Part shown: positions 42,607 through 51,128 of the stretch, in pieces
Position numbering within the stretch: the first letter of the stretch is position 1
How the letters are laid out: each line of letters begins with the position of its first letter
Source: Duganella dendranthematis
Lineage (GTDB): Bacteria; Pseudomonadota; Gammaproteobacteria; Burkholderiales; Burkholderiaceae_D
DNA length: 64,000 bases
Assembly: GCF_012849375.1 (NCBI RefSeq)
Contig: NZ_CP051684.1
Location: forward strand, 5,704,001-5,768,000
Direction: 5' to 3'
Notes under the pieces: generated by a model
Told to the model about the DNA's origin: nothing
Databases searched by the model: none
What the model saw: only the letters and a program-made list of their open reading frames with translations
Program-made: the position numbers and the translations under genes

Positions 42607-45429
42607 ATGACATCTTTTTTAGAGCCCGCTATGACCTCCGCATTCCATGTGCACACGGCACTCTCCGGCAAGCGCGTACTGATCACCGGCAGCACCGGTT
42701 TCCTCGCCAAAGTGGTGCTGGAAAAGCTGATACGCAGCGTGCCCGACATCGGCCGCATCGTGCTGCTGATCCGCGGCGATGCCCGCGCGCGCTTCGAAAG
42801 CGAAATCGCCACATCGTCGATCTTCGACCGCCTGCGCGCCGAGCGGCCGGATTTCCTGGTGCAGTTCTTCGCCGATAAAATCGAATGCGTCAGCGGCGAG
42901 GTGACGGCGCCCTGCCTCGGCCTGCCGCTGAGCGCCTTCAACGCGCTGGCGCGCCGCATCGACCTGGTGATCAACGCCGCCGCCAGCGTCAACTTCCGCG
43001 AGGCGCTGGACGAAGCGCTGTCGATCAACGCCATCAGCGTGCAAAACATCACCGAACTGGCGCGCGCCGGCAACGCGCCGCTGATCCAGGTGTCGACCTG
43101 CTACGTCAACGGTTACCATCGCGGCCCCATGGCCGAGCAAATCGTCACGCCGGCGCGCGCCGCCATCCCGCGCCACGCGGACGGGCACTATGAGCTGGAC
43201 GGCCTGCTACGCCATCTGCAACACCGCATCGCCCTGCTGCACGCCGATGTCACCGACGCCACCGAACTGGCGCGCCGCCTGACCGCGCTGGGCATCGCCG
43301 AAGCCAATTACCACGGCTGGAACGACACCTACACCTTCACCAAGTGGATCGGCGAACAACTGGCCATGGCCGCCATGCGTGGCCGCGCGCTGACCATCGT
43401 ACGGCCGTCCATCATCGAAAGCACCTTGCAGGAGCCGGCGCCCGGCTGGATCGAAGGCGTCAAGGTGGCCGATGCCATCATCCTGGCCTACGCGCGCGGC
43501 AAGACCAACCTGTTCCCGGCGCAACCGGAGCAGGTGGTGGACATCATCCCGGCCGACCTGGTCGCCAACAGCATCATCCTGGCCGCCGCCGAAGCGCTGC
43601 AAGCGCCGCCGGCGCTGCGCATCTACCAGGCCTGCACCGGCGCCACTAACCCGGTTACGGTCGGCCGCGTAATCGAATTGATACAGGGCGAAGCGAAGCG
43701 CAACTGGCGCCAGTACGAGCGCCTGTTCCATCAACCGCCCAAGCATGAATTCCGCGTCGTCAGCCGCCCTGCCTTCCTGCTGATGCTGCGCGCAATGCGC
43801 ATTGGCGCCGGCGCCTGGAGCGGCGTGCGCAAGCTGCTCGGCGCCAGCGAATCGCCAGCGCTGGAAGCACTGCGCACGACCCAGCTGCTGGCCCTGACCT
43901 TCTCGTTCTACACCGCGCCGCGCTATATCTTCCACAGTGACCGCCTGCAAGCGCTGGCGCAGCGTTTCAGCGCCGAAGACCAGGCCTGCTACAGCGTCGA
44001 CACCCGCGCCATCGACTGGCAGGACTACTTGTGCCGCGTCCATATGGCGGGACTGAACCACTACGCGCTGCGGCCGCGCAACGACAAACCAACCGCGCCA
44101 TCCGCCCTGACTCGCCGCGACTACGCGTGGCACCGCATGGACAGCGACAAGAACCTGATGGTCATCAACAGCATCCTGCTGTTCGACGGCCCTGTCGATA
44201 TGGAACGGCTGACCGCGACCATCGCCTACCGTCTGACCAACTACCCGCGCTTCACACAAAAGGTCGTCGGCAAACGCTGGGTGGAGGACGAACAGTTCGA
44301 CATCAATCATCACGTCGAACTGGAACGCATGGAACGCGACGTGCCGCGCGAGGAACTTCAAGCGCAGCTGACCCGCCTCGCCCACCTGCCGCTGGCGCCA
44401 GACCGCCCACGCTGGCACATGACAGTGCTGGACCGCGTCAATGGCGGCCATGCGATCGTGTTCCGCGTCCATCACTGCATCACCGACGGCCTGGGACTGG
44501 TGCATGTGCTGAACCACCTCACCGACGACAACGGCCTGCATGGCAAGACGCCATCGCCAGTCGGCCACCCGCATCGCGCCATCGCCCACAATCCAGTGTG
44601 TTCGGCGCTGGTGCGCGGCCTGTCATCGCTGAAGATCGCCGGCCACGTAGCGCGCCTGTCCATCCTGTGGCCGGACGCGCAGACCCAGTTCAAGACGCCG
44701 ATGATCGGCGACAAGCAGCTGGTCTGGCTACCGCCGCTGGAGATGGAACGCGTGCGCGCCATGTCCAAGCGCATGGGCGTGACGCTTAACGACGTCTGGG
44801 TGGCCGCCGTCTCCGGCGCGCTGCGACAGTACCTCGGTGAACGCGGACAGCATCTGGATGGCCGCGCGCTGCGCGCCGCCGTCACCTTTAACCTGCGCGA
44901 AAAGGCCAACGCCTTCCAGCTCGGGAATGAATTCGGCCTCGTGGCCGTCGATCTGCCAACCGATGTTGAAGACCCGTGCGTGCGCCTGCGCCAGTCCAGC
45001 CACCGCATGACAGCCATCAAGCGCTCGCACCAGCCGCGTGCCACCATGGCCTTCCTGTCGTTGGCCGGTTGCCTGCCGACGGCCTTGCAGCATTTCGCTC
45101 TCAACCTGTTCACCTCCAAGGGTTCGGTGGTGCTGACCAATATCGAAGGGCCGGCCAGCCGCCGCTACCTGGCCGGATCGCGGCTGACGGACCTGATCTG
45201 CTGGGTGCCGCAGACCGGCAAGCTGGGCGTTGGGCTGGCTTTCATCTCCTACGCCGGCCAGATCCAGCTGGCGCTGTTCGTTGACACTGCGCTGGTGCCG
45301 GACCCGGAACGCCTGATGCAGCTGACCCAGGACGCTTTCCATGAGCTGGAGCTGGCCACACAGGGCGACGCCGCGCCGCAGCCGGCCGCCACGCCGGCGC
45401 CACCGGGAATGGTCATCACACCGTCATAA
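42607..45429 (+). CDS. Fused fatty acyl reductase and wax ester synthase/DGAT-type acyltransferase
   Basis: A 940-residue two-enzyme protein. Residues 20-350 form an NAD-binding fatty-acyl reductase of the male-sterility type: ITGSTGFLAKVVLEKLIR (26-43), VINAAASVNF and YTFTK (Tyr242, Lys246). Residues 420-490 match the reductase C-terminal region (YLCRVHMAGLNHYAL). Residues 505-920 are a wax synthase/DGAT domain with the catalytic HHCITDG (622-628), LPLAPDRPRWHM and a TNIEGP block. The first half would turn acyl-CoA or acyl-ACP into fatty alcohol, and the second would join the alcohol to acyl-CoA. ATG codons at 42607 and 42631 are both possible starts. The reading frame has no internal break. 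Confidence 0.88.
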   Translation: MTSFLEPAMTSAFHVHTALSGKRVLITGSTGFLAKVVLEKLIRSVPDIGRIVLLIRGDARARFESEIATSSIFDRLRAERPDFLVQFFADKIECVSGEVTAPCLGLPLSAFNALARRIDLVINAAASVNFREALDEALSINAISVQNITELARAGNAPLIQVSTCYVNGYHRGPMAEQIVTPARAAIPRHADGHYELDGLLRHLQHRIALLHADVTDATELARRLTALGIAEANYHGWNDTYTFTKWIGEQLAMAAMRGRALTIVRPSIIESTLQEPAPGWIEGVKVADAIILAYARGKTNLFPAQPEQVVDIIPADLVANSIILAAAEALQAPPALRIYQACTGATNPVTVGRVIELIQGEAKRNWRQYERLFHQPPKHEFRVVSRPAFLLMLRAMRIGAGAWSGVRKLLGASESPALEALRTTQLLALTFSFYTAPRYIFHSDRLQALAQRFSAEDQACYSVDTRAIDWQDYLCRVHMAGLNHYALRPRNDKPTAPSALTRRDYAWHRMDSDKNLMVINSILLFDGPVDMERLTATIAYRLTNYPRFTQKVVGKRWVEDEQFDINHHVELERMERDVPREELQAQLTRLAHLPLAPDRPRWHMTVLDRVNGGHAIVFRVHHCITDGLGLVHVLNHLTDDNGLHGKTPSPVGHPHRAIAHNPVCSALVRGLSSLKIAGHVARLSILWPDAQTQFKTPMIGDKQLVWLPPLEMERVRAMSKRMGVTLNDVWVAAVSGALRQYLGERGQHLDGRALRAAVTFNLREKANAFQLGNEFGLVAVDLPTDVEDPCVRLRQSSHRMTAIKRSHQPRATMAFLSLAGCLPTALQHFALNLFTSKGSVVLTNIEGPASRRYLAGSRLTDLICWVPQTGKLGVGLAFISYAGQIQLALFVDTALVPDPERLMQLTQDAFHELELATQGDAAPQPAATPAPPGMVITPS

Positions 45430-45474
45430 TCGGCCGGTAAAGTCAGTTACCATTTTTATACTGGAGCTGACTGA

Positions 45475-47073
45475 ATGAATACTGTCGTCCAACCTGCCCG
45501 CCCAAGCCCCGCGGACAGCAAGAACACTCCGCTGACCGCCGCCATCTTCGTCGTGCTGCTGCTTGCGGGGCTGATGTACAGCGCCTTCAGCCTGCGCGCC
45601 GATGTCACCGAGGCCGGCCCGGTCGCCACCAGCTGGCTGCCCTACATCCTGCTCGGCGTGGCGCTGGTGATCGCGCTGGGCTTCGAATTCGTCAACGGCT
45701 TCCACGACACCGCCAACGCCGTCGCCACCGTCATCTACACCAACTCCATGCCGGCCAATGCCGCCGTGGTGTGGTCCGGCTGCTTCAACTTCCTAGGCGT
45801 GCTGACGTCGAGCGGCGCAGTCGCTTTCGGCATCATCTCGCTGCTGCCGGTGGAACTGATCCTGCAGGTCGGCTCCAGTTCCGGCTTTGCGATGGTGTTC
45901 GCGCTGCTGATCGCCGCCATCATGTGGAACCTGGGCACGTGGGCGCTCGGCCTGCCGGCATCGTCGTCACACACCATGATCGGCTCGATTCTCGGCGTCG
46001 GTATCGCCAACGCCATGATGCATGGTCGCGACGGCACCAGCGGCGTCGACTGGGCGCAGGCGTCCAAGGTCGGCTACTCGCTGCTGCTGTCGCCACTGGT
46101 GGGCTTCGGCTGCGCCGCCATGTTGTTGCTGGTGCTGCGCGCCGTGATCAAACGCCGCGAGTTGTACGAAGCGCCAAAAGGCAGCACGCCGCCGCCTTGG
46201 TATATCCGTGGCCTGTTGATCCTCACCTGCACCGGCGTCTCCTTCGCGCACGGCTCCAACGACGGCCAGAAGGGCATGGGCCTGATCATGCTGATCCTGG
46301 TCGGTACGGTGCCGATGGCGTATGCGCTGAATCGCGCGCTGCCGGTGGATCAGGTGACGCAGTTCGTCGCGGTCAGCCAGGTCACGCAACAGTCGCTGCA
46401 AAAGTACATCGCGCCAGGCGCGCTGCCGGCCGCAGAACCGCGCGCCGCCTTGTCCACCTATATCCGCAGCAAGGAACTGACGCCAGCCGTAGTGCCGGCG
46501 CTGGCGGCGCTGACCGGCGAGATCGGCCAGGCCGTCAAGCAGCATGGCTCGCTGGCCAAGGTGCCGGCTGAAACCGTAGGCAACGTGCGTAACGATATGT
46601 ACTTGGCCGCCGAAGCCATGCGCCTGCTCGACAAGCGCCACGCCGTGCCGTTCGACGCCGACACCACGGCCAACCTGAAAGCCTTCCGCAAGCAACTGGA
46701 TGACGCCACCAAGTTCATTCCGCTGTGGGTCAAGGTGGCGGTGGCGATCGCGCTCGGTCTGGGCACCATGGTCGGCTGGAAGCGCATCGTGGTGACGGTG
46801 GGTGAAAAAATCGGCAAATCCCACCTGACCTATGCGCAAGGCGCGTCGGCGGAGCTGGTGGCCATGTTGACCATCGGCGCGGCCGATATCTACGGCCTGC
46901 CTGTATCCACGACCCACGTGCTGTCGTCCGGCGTGGCTGGCACCATGGCCGCCAACAAATCTGGCTTGCAGTGGTCGACGGTGCGTAATCTGGCACTGGC
47001 CTGGGTACTGACCTTGCCGGTGGCGATCCTATTGTCCGGCTCACTGTTCTGGCTCTTCTCTCACATCTTCTGA
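45475..47073 (+). CDS. PiT family inorganic phosphate transporter
   Basis: A 532-residue membrane protein with GFEFVNGFHDTANAVATVIYT and the second half GVSFAHGSNDGQKGMGLI, the paired PiT signatures. An additional hydrophilic loop separates the halves. It should import metal-phosphate with protons. GGAG precedes the ATG. The gene is followed after 14 bp by a polyphosphate kinase 2 gene, which links phosphate uptake to polyphosphate metabolism. Confidence 0.94.
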   Translation: MNTVVQPARPSPADSKNTPLTAAIFVVLLLAGLMYSAFSLRADVTEAGPVATSWLPYILLGVALVIALGFEFVNGFHDTANAVATVIYTNSMPANAAVVWSGCFNFLGVLTSSGAVAFGIISLLPVELILQVGSSSGFAMVFALLIAAIMWNLGTWALGLPASSSHTMIGSILGVGIANAMMHGRDGTSGVDWAQASKVGYSLLLSPLVGFGCAAMLLLVLRAVIKRRELYEAPKGSTPPPWYIRGLLILTCTGVSFAHGSNDGQKGMGLIMLILVGTVPMAYALNRALPVDQVTQFVAVSQVTQQSLQKYIAPGALPAAEPRAALSTYIRSKELTPAVVPALAALTGEIGQAVKQHGSLAKVPAETVGNVRNDMYLAAEAMRLLDKRHAVPFDADTTANLKAFRKQLDDATKFIPLWVKVAVAIALGLGTMVGWKRIVVTVGEKIGKSHLTYAQGASAELVAMLTIGAADIYGLPVSTTHVLSSGVAGTMAANKSGLQWSTVRNLALAWVLTLPVAILLSGSLFWLFSHIF

Positions 47074-47087
47074 AATCAGGAATTAGC

Positions 47088-48008
47088 ATGCAATTAAACG
47101 AACAGGATTTGCTGGACCGCGTCCAGCGCGAGCTGACCGACAGCTACGACGAAGAACTGGAGATGGAGCTGGAAGACCGCGAGATCGATCCGTTCACCAA
47201 GGAAGTGGTCGAACGTGAGCGCAGCGCCGAGGCCAAGGAAGAACGCCGCTTGTACTTCCGCGAGTTGTTCCGCCTTCAGGCGGAGCTGGTCAAGTTACAG
47301 GACTGGGTGGTCCACACCGGCCACAAGGTCGTGATCCTGTTTGAAGGCCGCGACGCCGCCGGCAAGGGTGGTGTCATCAAGCGCATCGTCCAGCGCCTGA
47401 ATCCGCGCGTGTGCCGCGTGGCCGCGCTGCCGGCGCCAAACAACCGCGAACGCACGCAGTGGTACTTCCAGCGCTACGTGTCGCACCTGCCGGCCGCCGG
47501 CGAGATCGTGCTGTTCGACCGTAGCTGGTACAACCGCGCCGGGGTCGAACGCGTGATGGGCTTTTGCAGCGACGACCAGTACGAGGAATTCTTCCAGACC
47601 GTGCCGGAATTCGAGCGCATGCTGGCCCGCTCCGGCATTCAGCTGATTAAATACTGGTTCTCGATTTCGGACGAAGAGCAGAATGCCCGCTTCCTCGGCC
47701 GCATCCACGATCCGCTGAAACAGTGGAAGCTCAGCCCCATGGACCTGGAATCGCGCCGACGCTGGGAGGAATACACCAAGGCCAAGGAAGTGATGCTGGA
47801 ACGGACCCACATACCGGAAGCGCCGTGGTGGGTGGTGCAAGGTGTCGACAAGAAGAAGGCGCGCCTGAACTGCATCCATCACCTGCTGGAGCAGATGCCG
47901 TATGAAGAAGTGGCGCATCCGGAGATCCACCTGCCGGAACGCGAATACCACGATGATTACGTGCGCCGGCCGGTGCCCGCCGAAATTATCGTGCCAGAAA
48001 TATACTAA
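47088..48008 (+). CDS. ppk2: Polyphosphate kinase 2
   Basis: A 306-residue PPK2. The Walker A loop FEGRDAAGKGG, Walker B FDRSWYNRAGVERVMG and lid region near KYWFSISDEEQNARFLGR are intact. The single-domain length and motifs suit class I enzymes, which mainly phosphorylate nucleoside diphosphates with polyphosphate. It shares an operon with the PiT transporter, pointing to phosphate storage and use. Confidence 0.93.
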   Translation: MQLNEQDLLDRVQRELTDSYDEELEMELEDREIDPFTKEVVERERSAEAKEERRLYFRELFRLQAELVKLQDWVVHTGHKVVILFEGRDAAGKGGVIKRIVQRLNPRVCRVAALPAPNNRERTQWYFQRYVSHLPAAGEIVLFDRSWYNRAGVERVMGFCSDDQYEEFFQTVPEFERMLARSGIQLIKYWFSISDEEQNARFLGRIHDPLKQWKLSPMDLESRRRWEEYTKAKEVMLERTHIPEAPWWVVQGVDKKKARLNCIHHLLEQMPYEEVAHPEIHLPEREYHDDYVRRPVPAEIIVPEIY

Positions 48009-48052
48009 GCTGTTAAAGTTATCAGCTTTATATATTTCTGCGTGGGGGATGG

Positions 48053-49086
48053 ATGTTCTGGTTGCGCCGCTTGCTGCTACTGCTGTTACTTCTCTCCCCC
48101 AACGCCCATGCCGACCAGCTACGCTTCGGTTTCGACTTCGAGAACGCCAGGGTCGTCAGCGCGGCGATCAGCACTGGCGATTTCAACCTCCCCGCCACGT
48201 ACTGCACCAGTGCCGAAGCCAAGGCGCTGATCCGGAAGATGCGCTTGAACGATTGCGAGGCGCTGATCGGCCGCTACAAGAGCCTGCGCGACCGGCCGCA
48301 AATGGTGGATGCCGCCAAGCTGCTGTCGACCGAACTTTCCAGGCCGGGCTACGGCAAATACGCGCCACTGGCGGCCGAAGTCGCGCGCCAGCTTAGGGAA
48401 TACGTGCCGGCCGACTTTCGCGCCCAGCTCAATGTGCACTTCATCTTCGGCAGCCTGTCCGATGGTTTTGCGTTCGGCGATACGCCGGACGATGTGTACG
48501 TCGACATGAAGGGCTTCAGCGCAGCCAATACGCAAGAGCTGGCGGAAACCGTGGCCCATGAACTGTTCCACGCGATACAGCATCACGTCATGCGCCGCGA
48601 GGTGCTGCCGGAGGCGGGGCGACAAAAAGCATCGCAGGGCCGCTCTGGCTGAATCAACTGCTGGAGCAACTGGTCAGCGAAGGCACGGCAGAACTGTTCA
48701 CCCATCCAATCGCCGACCGCGCGCCGACGATTTATTCGGCTCCCAAGAAACTGGTCATCGAGCGCAACGCCAAACGCATCGGCGGCATCCTCACCACCTT
48801 TGAGTCGCTGGGCTGGCGCATGCTGGCGGCGCCGCCAGCCGACGAAGCGGCCTACGACCAGATCTACGGCATCATGTTCTACACCGACTTCGACGAAACC
48901 GCCTACGAACTTGGCTGGCTGATGGCGTCCACCATCATTCGCCAGGACGGCAAGTCTGCCATCTTTGAGCTGCTCAAGCAGCCGCCGAAACAGTTCCTGC
49001 TGCGCTACCAGGCCGTCGCGCAAAAGCAAGGCAAATTGCCGCTGTTCAGCCCGGACTTCGTCCAGCAGGTAGAGGTGCTGCCATGA
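48053..49086 (+). pseudogene. Exported gluzincin-type metallopeptidase (DUF5700-like), frameshifted
   Basis: The first frame (48053-48652) encodes a signal peptide (LLLLLLLLSPNAHA) and a protein with VAHELFHAIQH, a HExxH zinc site. It stops after an unrelated tail. The next frame is open from before 48601 to 49086 and continues the protein: SIAGPLWLNQLLEQLVSEGTAELFTHP, read in parts, with Glu in EGTAE as the likely third zinc ligand. Adding one A to the five-A run at 48624-48628 restores a single product of about 345 residues. This is therefore a one-base deletion, a sequencing error, or less likely a slippage site. The end overlaps the next gene. Confidence 0.82.
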
Positions 49087-49748
49087 TGCCGGCCGTGCCA
49101 TCCGTGTTCGGGCCGCACCGCCTGGTATCGCTGCTGCTGACGCCACGCGTCTACTTTGCCCATCCCGACCTGCTGAGCGACCGGCGCGGCATCCTGATTA
49201 CGGCCGTGCTGTCCGGCTTTGCCGGCGCCATGGACCGCATCGACCAGAAGCTGGTGCGCGCCGATTTGAGCAACCAGGGTATGGGCGAAACCAATCACAT
49301 GACCTCCTGGGTGCTGCAATCGTGGATGAATTACTGGATACTGGTGGTCGGCGCCGGCCTGATTGGCTCGGTGTTCATCTGGTACATTCGTGGCTGGTGG
49401 TATCGCAAACGGCTTGAGTGGTCGGGCGCCGGCGACGTAGCGCCGGACGACGCGCGCAGTGTCGCCGTGCTTCAGGATCTGGTGTACGTGCTGCCGACCA
49501 TCCTGCTTGCGTTGATACAGACCGCCACCTACAGCAATTACGCAGCGGCGTGGGAAGCCAGTGACGTCACCGGTTCACTGGTGTTAATCTTCGTATTCTG
49601 GTCCTGCTGGACCAGCTATTGCGCTGCCACCACCGTATTCGCCGTGCAGAAATCGAAAGCGCGTTTCTGGTTCCTGATCTTGCCGGTGGCGTTTTATGTG
49701 GTGATACTGGGTGTGTTCACCATGCTGTTTTCGATGTTCCATCACTAG
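49083..49748 (+). CDS. Yip1-like multi-pass membrane protein
   Basis: A 221-residue integral membrane protein with about five hydrophobic segments (ILITAVLSGFAGAM, WILVVGAGLIGSVFIWYI, LVYVLPTILLALIQ, LVLIFVFWSCWTSYC, ILPVAFYVVILGVFTML). The spacing and LLTPRVYFAH start resemble Yip1-domain proteins. Its ATG overlaps the end of the frameshifted metallopeptidase gene, so the two are coupled. Function is unknown. Confidence 0.72.
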   Translation: MMPAVPSVFGPHRLVSLLLTPRVYFAHPDLLSDRRGILITAVLSGFAGAMDRIDQKLVRADLSNQGMGETNHMTSWVLQSWMNYWILVVGAGLIGSVFIWYIRGWWYRKRLEWSGAGDVAPDDARSVAVLQDLVYVLPTILLALIQTATYSNYAAAWEASDVTGSLVLIFVFWSCWTSYCAATTVFAVQKSKARFWFLILPVAFYVVILGVFTMLFSMFHH

Positions 49749-49759
49749 AAGGAGACGTC

Positions 49760-50137
49760 ATGAGTCTGGGCACCGTTACCCCAATCTTTCGCTTTTTCGA
49801 CGAAGCCAAAACGCGCGAGTTCTATGTCGGCTTCCTGGGCTTCAAGGTCGATTGGGAGCATCGCTTTGAAGACGGCCTGCCGCTATACATGCAGGTTTCC
49901 AAGGATGGCTGCGTGCTGCACCTGAGCGAACACTTTGGCGACTGCTCTCCCGGCGCCGCCGTCCGCATCGCTGCCAGCGATGTCGACGCCTATCAAGTTG
50001 AATTGATCGCCAAGCAGTACAAGAACGCCCGGCCGGGCGTGGAGGAAATGCCGTGGGGCGGTCGCGAGATGTCGATCAAAGACCCCTCCAGCAACCGTCT
50101 GACCTTCTTCAACCGCTCGCCGGAGATTTCGGCATGA
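49760..50137 (+). CDS. Glyoxalase/bleomycin-resistance superfamily protein
   Basis: A 125-residue VOC-superfamily protein from the ATG at 49760, which has AAGGAG upstream. TPIFRFFDEAKTREFYVGFLGF, in the first half, and WGGREMSIKDPSSNRLTFF at the end are typical of the small glyoxalase/BRP group. Such proteins act as dimers and bind metal or sequester small molecules. The stop overlaps the next start. The ligand cannot be named. Confidence 0.85.
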   Translation: MSLGTVTPIFRFFDEAKTREFYVGFLGFKVDWEHRFEDGLPLYMQVSKDGCVLHLSEHFGDCSPGAAVRIAASDVDAYQVELIAKQYKNARPGVEEMPWGGREMSIKDPSSNRLTFFNRSPEISA

Positions 50138-50499
50138 AGGTGGTGCGCCAACTAATTCTGGTCGCCGCCGGCATGCTGTCCTGCCAAGCCTACGCCGCCA
50201 CCGATTGCAAACCGCTGCCGCAAGCGCCGGCGACCATCGCATTGACGGCGCAGCATGGCGTCATCACCATGCGCTCCAGCGACAAATTCGTCGGCAACTC
50301 GGCTGCGCAGGAATTCAGCGCGCCGAATTTCGCATTCTCGGTTGTTGCTGTAGCGTCCTGCAGCGAGGGTCTGGAAATCAAGCTGCTGCAGAAGACTGGC
50401 GATTCGCAGCATCTGCTGCAATGGAACCAGCCGACCGTCGTCAACGGCAAAGCCGGCACCGACCATCACATCACCATCACCGCCAAACGCAGAGAGTAG
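50134..50499 (+). CDS. Small periplasmic protein of unknown function
   Basis: A 121-residue protein with a signal peptide ending CQAYAATD. The mature part has two further cysteines (DCKPLP and VASCSEGL), probably a disulfide, and beta-strand-like content. The ATGA overlap with the glyoxalase-like gene shows translational coupling. I recognise no family. Confidence 0.75.
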   Translation: MKVVRQLILVAAGMLSCQAYAATDCKPLPQAPATIALTAQHGVITMRSSDKFVGNSAAQEFSAPNFAFSVVAVASCSEGLEIKLLQKTGDSQHLLQWNQPTVVNGKAGTDHHITITAKRRE

Positions 50500-50534
50500 G
50501 TTATGCTGGCGGCTTTCTACTCTCCCCAAGCATC

Positions 50535-51128
50535 ATGGAACCACTCGACATCGTCGACACGCAGAACGACACCGCGCAGTCCAACAACCGCAAGCTGAAT
50601 GCCACCGTCGCCATCACGGTCGCGCTGCTGGCCACCTTTATCGGCATCTGCAAGGTCAAGGACGACAACATCAACCAGAGCATGCAGCAGGCGCAGGCCA
50701 ACCGCGTTGACCACTGGGCCTTCTACCAGGCCCGCAATGTGCGCGAGGAAGTCGCCAAGTCCACCGTGCTGCAATTGAAGCTGGCCGCCGCCGGCCGCCC
50801 CGCCGCCGAACAGCCGGCGTATCAGGAAGCCATCAAACAGTACGAAACGCTGGTGCAGGAACAGGCGCACAAAAAGGCCGAAGCCAAGGCAGACGCCGAA
50901 AACGATCAGAAAACCTACGACGCGGCCAACTTCAAGGACGACCAGTTCGACCTGTCGGACGCCCTGCTTGCCATCGCTATTTCGCTGTTCGCCATCACCG
51001 CGCTGACGCAGCTGTGGGCCCTGTACGCGGTGGCGCTGGTGCCGACTGCGCTCGGCGTTCTCATGGGACTGGCGGGCTTGCTCGGTTGGGCTATCCATCC
51101 CAACGCATTGGTCGCGCTGTTGTCCTAG
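50535..51128 (+). CDS. DUF4337 membrane protein
   Basis: A 197-residue protein from the ATG at 50535. One helix near the N-terminus (ATVAITVALLATFIGICKV) follows a short cytoplasmic head. A long charged, probably coiled-coil, segment (YQEAIKQYETLVQEQAHKK) and two C-terminal helices follow. The order and DDNINQSMQQAQANRVDHWAFYQAR, seen here in parts, match DUF4337. Function is unknown. It is the last plus-strand gene before the convergent kinase gene. Confidence 0.85.
   Translation: MEPLDIVDTQNDTAQSNNRKLNATVAITVALLATFIGICKVKDDNINQSMQQAQANRVDHWAFYQARNVREEVAKSTVLQLKLAAAGRPAAEQPAYQEAIKQYETLVQEQAHKKAEAKADAENDQKTYDAANFKDDQFDLSDALLAIAISLFAITALTQLWALYAVALVPTALGVLMGLAGLLGWAIHPNALVALLS

Noticed and set aside
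48624..48628. Programmed -1 frameshift site
   Set aside because: The slippery heptamer would need six A; with CAA AAA the P-site tRNA cannot re-pair well, and no downstream structure is evident.
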